The notes under the pieces: generated by a model
What the model saw: only the letters and a program-made list of their open reading frames with translations
Database searches by the model: none
What the model was told of the DNA's origin: nothing
Translations under genes and position numbers: made by a program
NCBI GenBank assembly: GCA_009377525.1
Contig: WHTW01000001.1
Coordinates: forward strand, 74,726 to 138,725
DNA: 64,000 bases
Source of the DNA: Rhodospirillales bacterium
GTDB taxonomy: Bacteria; Pseudomonadota; Alphaproteobacteria; Reyranellales; Reyranellaceae
Direction: 5' to 3'
Part shown: piece by piece, positions 61,958 through 64,000 of the stretch
Position numbering within the stretch: the first letter of the stretch is position 1
Layout of the letters: each line of letters begins with the position of its first letter

Positions 61958-63208
61958 GTGAAGCGTATCGGTTTGTGGCTCGTGGCGTTGTGTGTTGTGG
62001 TCGCGTCCGTCGGCTTCCTATTCCACCTGACACCCTACTCGACGCCCTATGCCACGCCCGTTGTCGAGAAGCCGGCTGATGGAGACGCCGGCTCGTTCGA
62101 TGGCTTGCTGAACCTGGCCGAAGCGTTGCCGCCCTCTTCCGTTGTGAGGGTGCTGTGGACCCATGGCATGTGCACGCACCCCCCGAGCTGGATCGACGAC
62201 CGCTTGAAACGGCTCGGGGAAGCGGTCGGAGGAACCGTCGAAACCATGAGCTTGCGCCCCGTCGGGAGCCGCGGCGCTACGCTTCGCACCGATCGGATCT
62301 CGGTTCGCGGCAGGACGATCGAGGTGAAGTCCCTGACCTGGTCGTCCCTGACCGCCCCCTACAAGGCGGCTTTGGCCTATGACGGCTCAACGATCGACCG
62401 GGACGGTGTTCCATTTACCCGGGCAACGCTAAACCGGGAGCTGAAGCGCGGACTGATCAACGACTGCCTGGTCGACGTGGTGGTCCTTGGCGGGCCGAAT
62501 GGAAACGACATTCGCGACGCGATGAACGAGACGGTGTGCGAGGCTCTGGCCGGCCGCTTCGACGGCACCAAGTGCGACGTCTCGGAGGGCGATTCGCCCG
62601 CGGCACTGGCAATCGTCACGGAGAGCCTGGCCAGCAAGATGGTTTTCGATGCCGTCCTGCATACCTGGAATGCCGCACAGGCCAACCCGGACAAAGCGGC
62701 GATCGGGCGGCTGGCGAACAGCTTGGCCGCCGTGAGGATGATGTACATGCTGGCCAATCAGGTGCCGCTGCTCGACGTAGCCGGTCGCATGGCCTTGGAT
62801 GCGGCTCCGCCGGCGTCGACGCCTGCAAGGGCCCATACCAGCACCGCAGGCGTGTTCGGTCTGTTGTCTCGGGCGCGCCGTCTATCGCCTCCTGCGACCG
62901 GGCCACTGACCGTGGTCGCCTTTTCCGATCCGAACGATCTGCTGAGCTATAGGATCGTTCCGCAACATCTTGCGGAGCACTTCAAGGAATTCCGCGTCAT
63001 CAACGTCCTGGTATCGAACGACTCCACCTACTTCGGCTACATGGAGCGGCCCGACACGGCGCATTGCGGCTATCCGTGGAATCCCCATGTATTCGACATG
63101 TTGGCGAGGGGATACCAAGCGGGGAAGCCATTGCCTTCGATATCCCGCCTGTCGGGCGAGGTGTGTCCCACCAACATCCTGTTTGAGGATTCCGCTACCC
63201 GAAGGTGA
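61958..63208 (+). CDS. exported protein with alpha/beta-hydrolase-like motif
   Basis: GTG 61958 is preceded by GGAGGAGG and gives a signal peptide (VKRIGLWLVALCVVVASVGF). The 416-residue protein has VLWTHGMCTHPPSWIDDRL, which looks like an oxyanion loop, and TESLASKMVFDAV as a possible nucleophile elbow lacking the usual GxSxG glycines. It may be an exported serine esterase of an unrecognised family. A second copy starts at 63581. The ORF can be read from 61931 but the ribosome site decides for 61958. Confidence 0.75.
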   Translation: MKRIGLWLVALCVVVASVGFLFHLTPYSTPYATPVVEKPADGDAGSFDGLLNLAEALPPSSVVRVLWTHGMCTHPPSWIDDRLKRLGEAVGGTVETMSLRPVGSRGATLRTDRISVRGRTIEVKSLTWSSLTAPYKAALAYDGSTIDRDGVPFTRATLNRELKRGLINDCLVDVVVLGGPNGNDIRDAMNETVCEALAGRFDGTKCDVSEGDSPAALAIVTESLASKMVFDAVLHTWNAAQANPDKAAIGRLANSLAAVRMMYMLANQVPLLDVAGRMALDAAPPASTPARAHTSTAGVFGLLSRARRLSPPATGPLTVVAFSDPNDLLSYRIVPQHLAEHFKEFRVINVLVSNDSTYFGYMERPDTAHCGYPWNPHVFDMLARGYQAGKPLPSISRLSGEVCPTNILFEDSATRR

Positions 63209-63232
63209 GCCGGCATTTCGCCCGGCTATCCT

Positions 63233-63438
63233 GGATGAGGTCATGCAGGCGCGTGAGCTGCACGTCGATCTGGGACGCGACAGCCCTGCTGAAGGAATTC
63301 TGCCCGGCCGTCGAACGCCGTGACGGCAACAAGGCCTTCGTCGAGCTGGGCTTCGCACCCGAGCGCACCGCCAAGATCCCGGCCAAGGAAGGCGCGCATC
63401 TGAAGAAGCAGCCAGCGTTCAAGCGGCACCTCGGCTGA
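63233..63438 (+). pseudogene. deleted copy of the NTF2-like gene fused to a lemA fragment
   Basis: The first bases (63233-63278) copy the lemA DNA at about 61201-61242, then the sequence jumps to DATALLKEFCPAVERRDG of the NTF2-like gene without its ATG, then to FVELGFAPERTAKIPAKEGA and ends RHLG. About 90 codons of the middle are deleted. It is the left relic of a tandem duplication that also produced the gene at 63581. Confidence 0.8.
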
Positions 63439-63580
63439 ACGTTCCCCGATCGGCGATCTGCCAAAAAAGGTCGCCGAGGTCTGCAAAACTGTCGGCGCCT
63501 TCTCCTTGGACGCGTAGGACTTCCATGCTTGCATATGCACGCGTGAGTGGTGCCATTCGGTTTCTCGGGGGGAGGAGCCA

Positions 63581-64000
63581 ATGAGGAGTATTGCGTTGTG
63601 GACCGCGGCCCTGGCTCTCGTCGGCGCCGCATCCACCGGACTCGCACCCGACTCCCTGACATACGCCACGCCCTACGCCACGCCGGTGGTCGAAAAGCCG
63701 AGCGATGAAGACGCCGGCACGTTCCACGGCTTGTTGAGCCTGGCCGAGTCCCTGCCGCCGTCGTCCTCGTTGAAGGTGCTGTGGACCCACGGCATGTGCA
63801 CTCACCCCTCCAGCTGGGTTGACGACCGGATGAAGCGGCTGGTCGCCTCGACCGGCGGGACGTCTCAAACGGTCAGCGCAAGGCCCGTTGGCAGCCATGG
63901 CGCCTCGCTGCGCACCGATCGGATCGCGCTCCCGTCGACGACGATAGACGTGACGTTCCTGACCTGGTCGGCGCTGACCGCGCCGTACAAGGCGGCCTTG
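63581..64000 (+). CDS. second copy of the exported hydrolase-like protein (3' end outside window)
   Basis: GGGGGGAGGAGCC precedes ATG 63581. The visible 140 residues start with a signal peptide (MRSIALWTAALALVGAASTG) and repeat the first copy: TYATPYATPVVEKPSDEDAG, VLWTHGMCTHPSSWVDDRMK, LTWSALTAPYKAAL. The intergenic leader (TTTCTCGG..GGAGGAGCCA) is duplicated too. The gene runs out of the window, so whether it is intact is not known. Confidence 0.8.
   Translation, partial: MRSIALWTAALALVGAASTGLAPDSLTYATPYATPVVEKPSDEDAGTFHGLLSLAESLPPSSSLKVLWTHGMCTHPSSWVDDRMKRLVASTGGTSQTVSARPVGSHGASLRTDRIALPSTTIDVTFLTWSALTAPYKAAL

Overview
The window looks like a chromosomal segment of a free-living, GC-rich alphaproteobacterium. 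The evidence is the strongly GC-biased third codon positions, the rpmH-rnpA-yidD-yidC-engB-argB order typical of Alphaproteobacteria, small genes packed in short operons, and several families of intergenic palindromes. I cannot fix the genus from the sequence alone; a Rhodospirillales/Reyranella-like bacterium is a guess. No rRNA, tRNA, CRISPR array, insertion sequence or integrase was seen.

Layout. 1-9.2 kb: the end of an alpha/beta hydrolase, a minus-strand run of five small uncharacterised genes, an ExoD-like protein, a transglutaminase-family protein, a patatin-like lipase and many small membrane or secreted proteins. Two decayed genes lie here: a kinase-like fragment and a GAF/guanylate-cyclase gene with several frameshifts. 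9.3-14 kb: a co-directional plus-strand set of flavoprotein, fatty-acid desaturase, MetX-like hydrolase, thioredoxin-fold protein and, coupled to the last by an ATGA overlap, a UGSC-type selenoprotein. Its in-frame TGA is followed by a hairpin that fits a bacterial SECIS element. 14-29.5 kb: an accessory island with two giant genes of an insecticidal-type Tc (ABC) toxin, a TcB-TcC fusion that lacks the usual N-terminus and a 3067-residue TcA, followed by about 0.8 kb without a gene. 30-44 kb: hydrolase, MscS-type channel, Ldh2-family dehydrogenase, glutathione transferases, a cupin, an orphan histidine kinase and a TVP38 / flavin-disulfide reductase / NDH-2 gene set. 44-52.7 kb: the conserved rpmH to argB block plus peptide deformylase, interrupted by an EF-hand gene with an amber stop and a chimeric reading frame. 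52.7-64 kb: a Nudix hydrolase, a frameshifted globin, a tandem pair of unknown secreted proteins, a GntR-controlled operon (oxidoreductase and phytanoyl-CoA-type dioxygenase), a glycerophosphodiesterase, HtpX and LemA, and a tandem duplication of an NTF2-like gene and an exported hydrolase-like gene that runs off the end of the window.

How the genes fit together. The selenoprotein and its thioredoxin-fold neighbour probably form one redox unit, and imply selenocysteine machinery elsewhere in the genome. The Tc genes would form a translocating toxin if the TcB part were whole; its missing N-terminus makes function doubtful unless another TcB exists. The rpmH-engB block serves ribosome and membrane-protein biogenesis. 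HtpX/LemA act in envelope quality control. The GntR regulator sits beside a perfect operator palindrome and likely controls its own small catabolic operon.

A recurrent theme is gene decay and local duplication: at least nine broken or partial genes, and a REP-like palindrome family whose hairpin arms change together between copies. Some single-base lesions could also be assembly errors and should be checked against reads.
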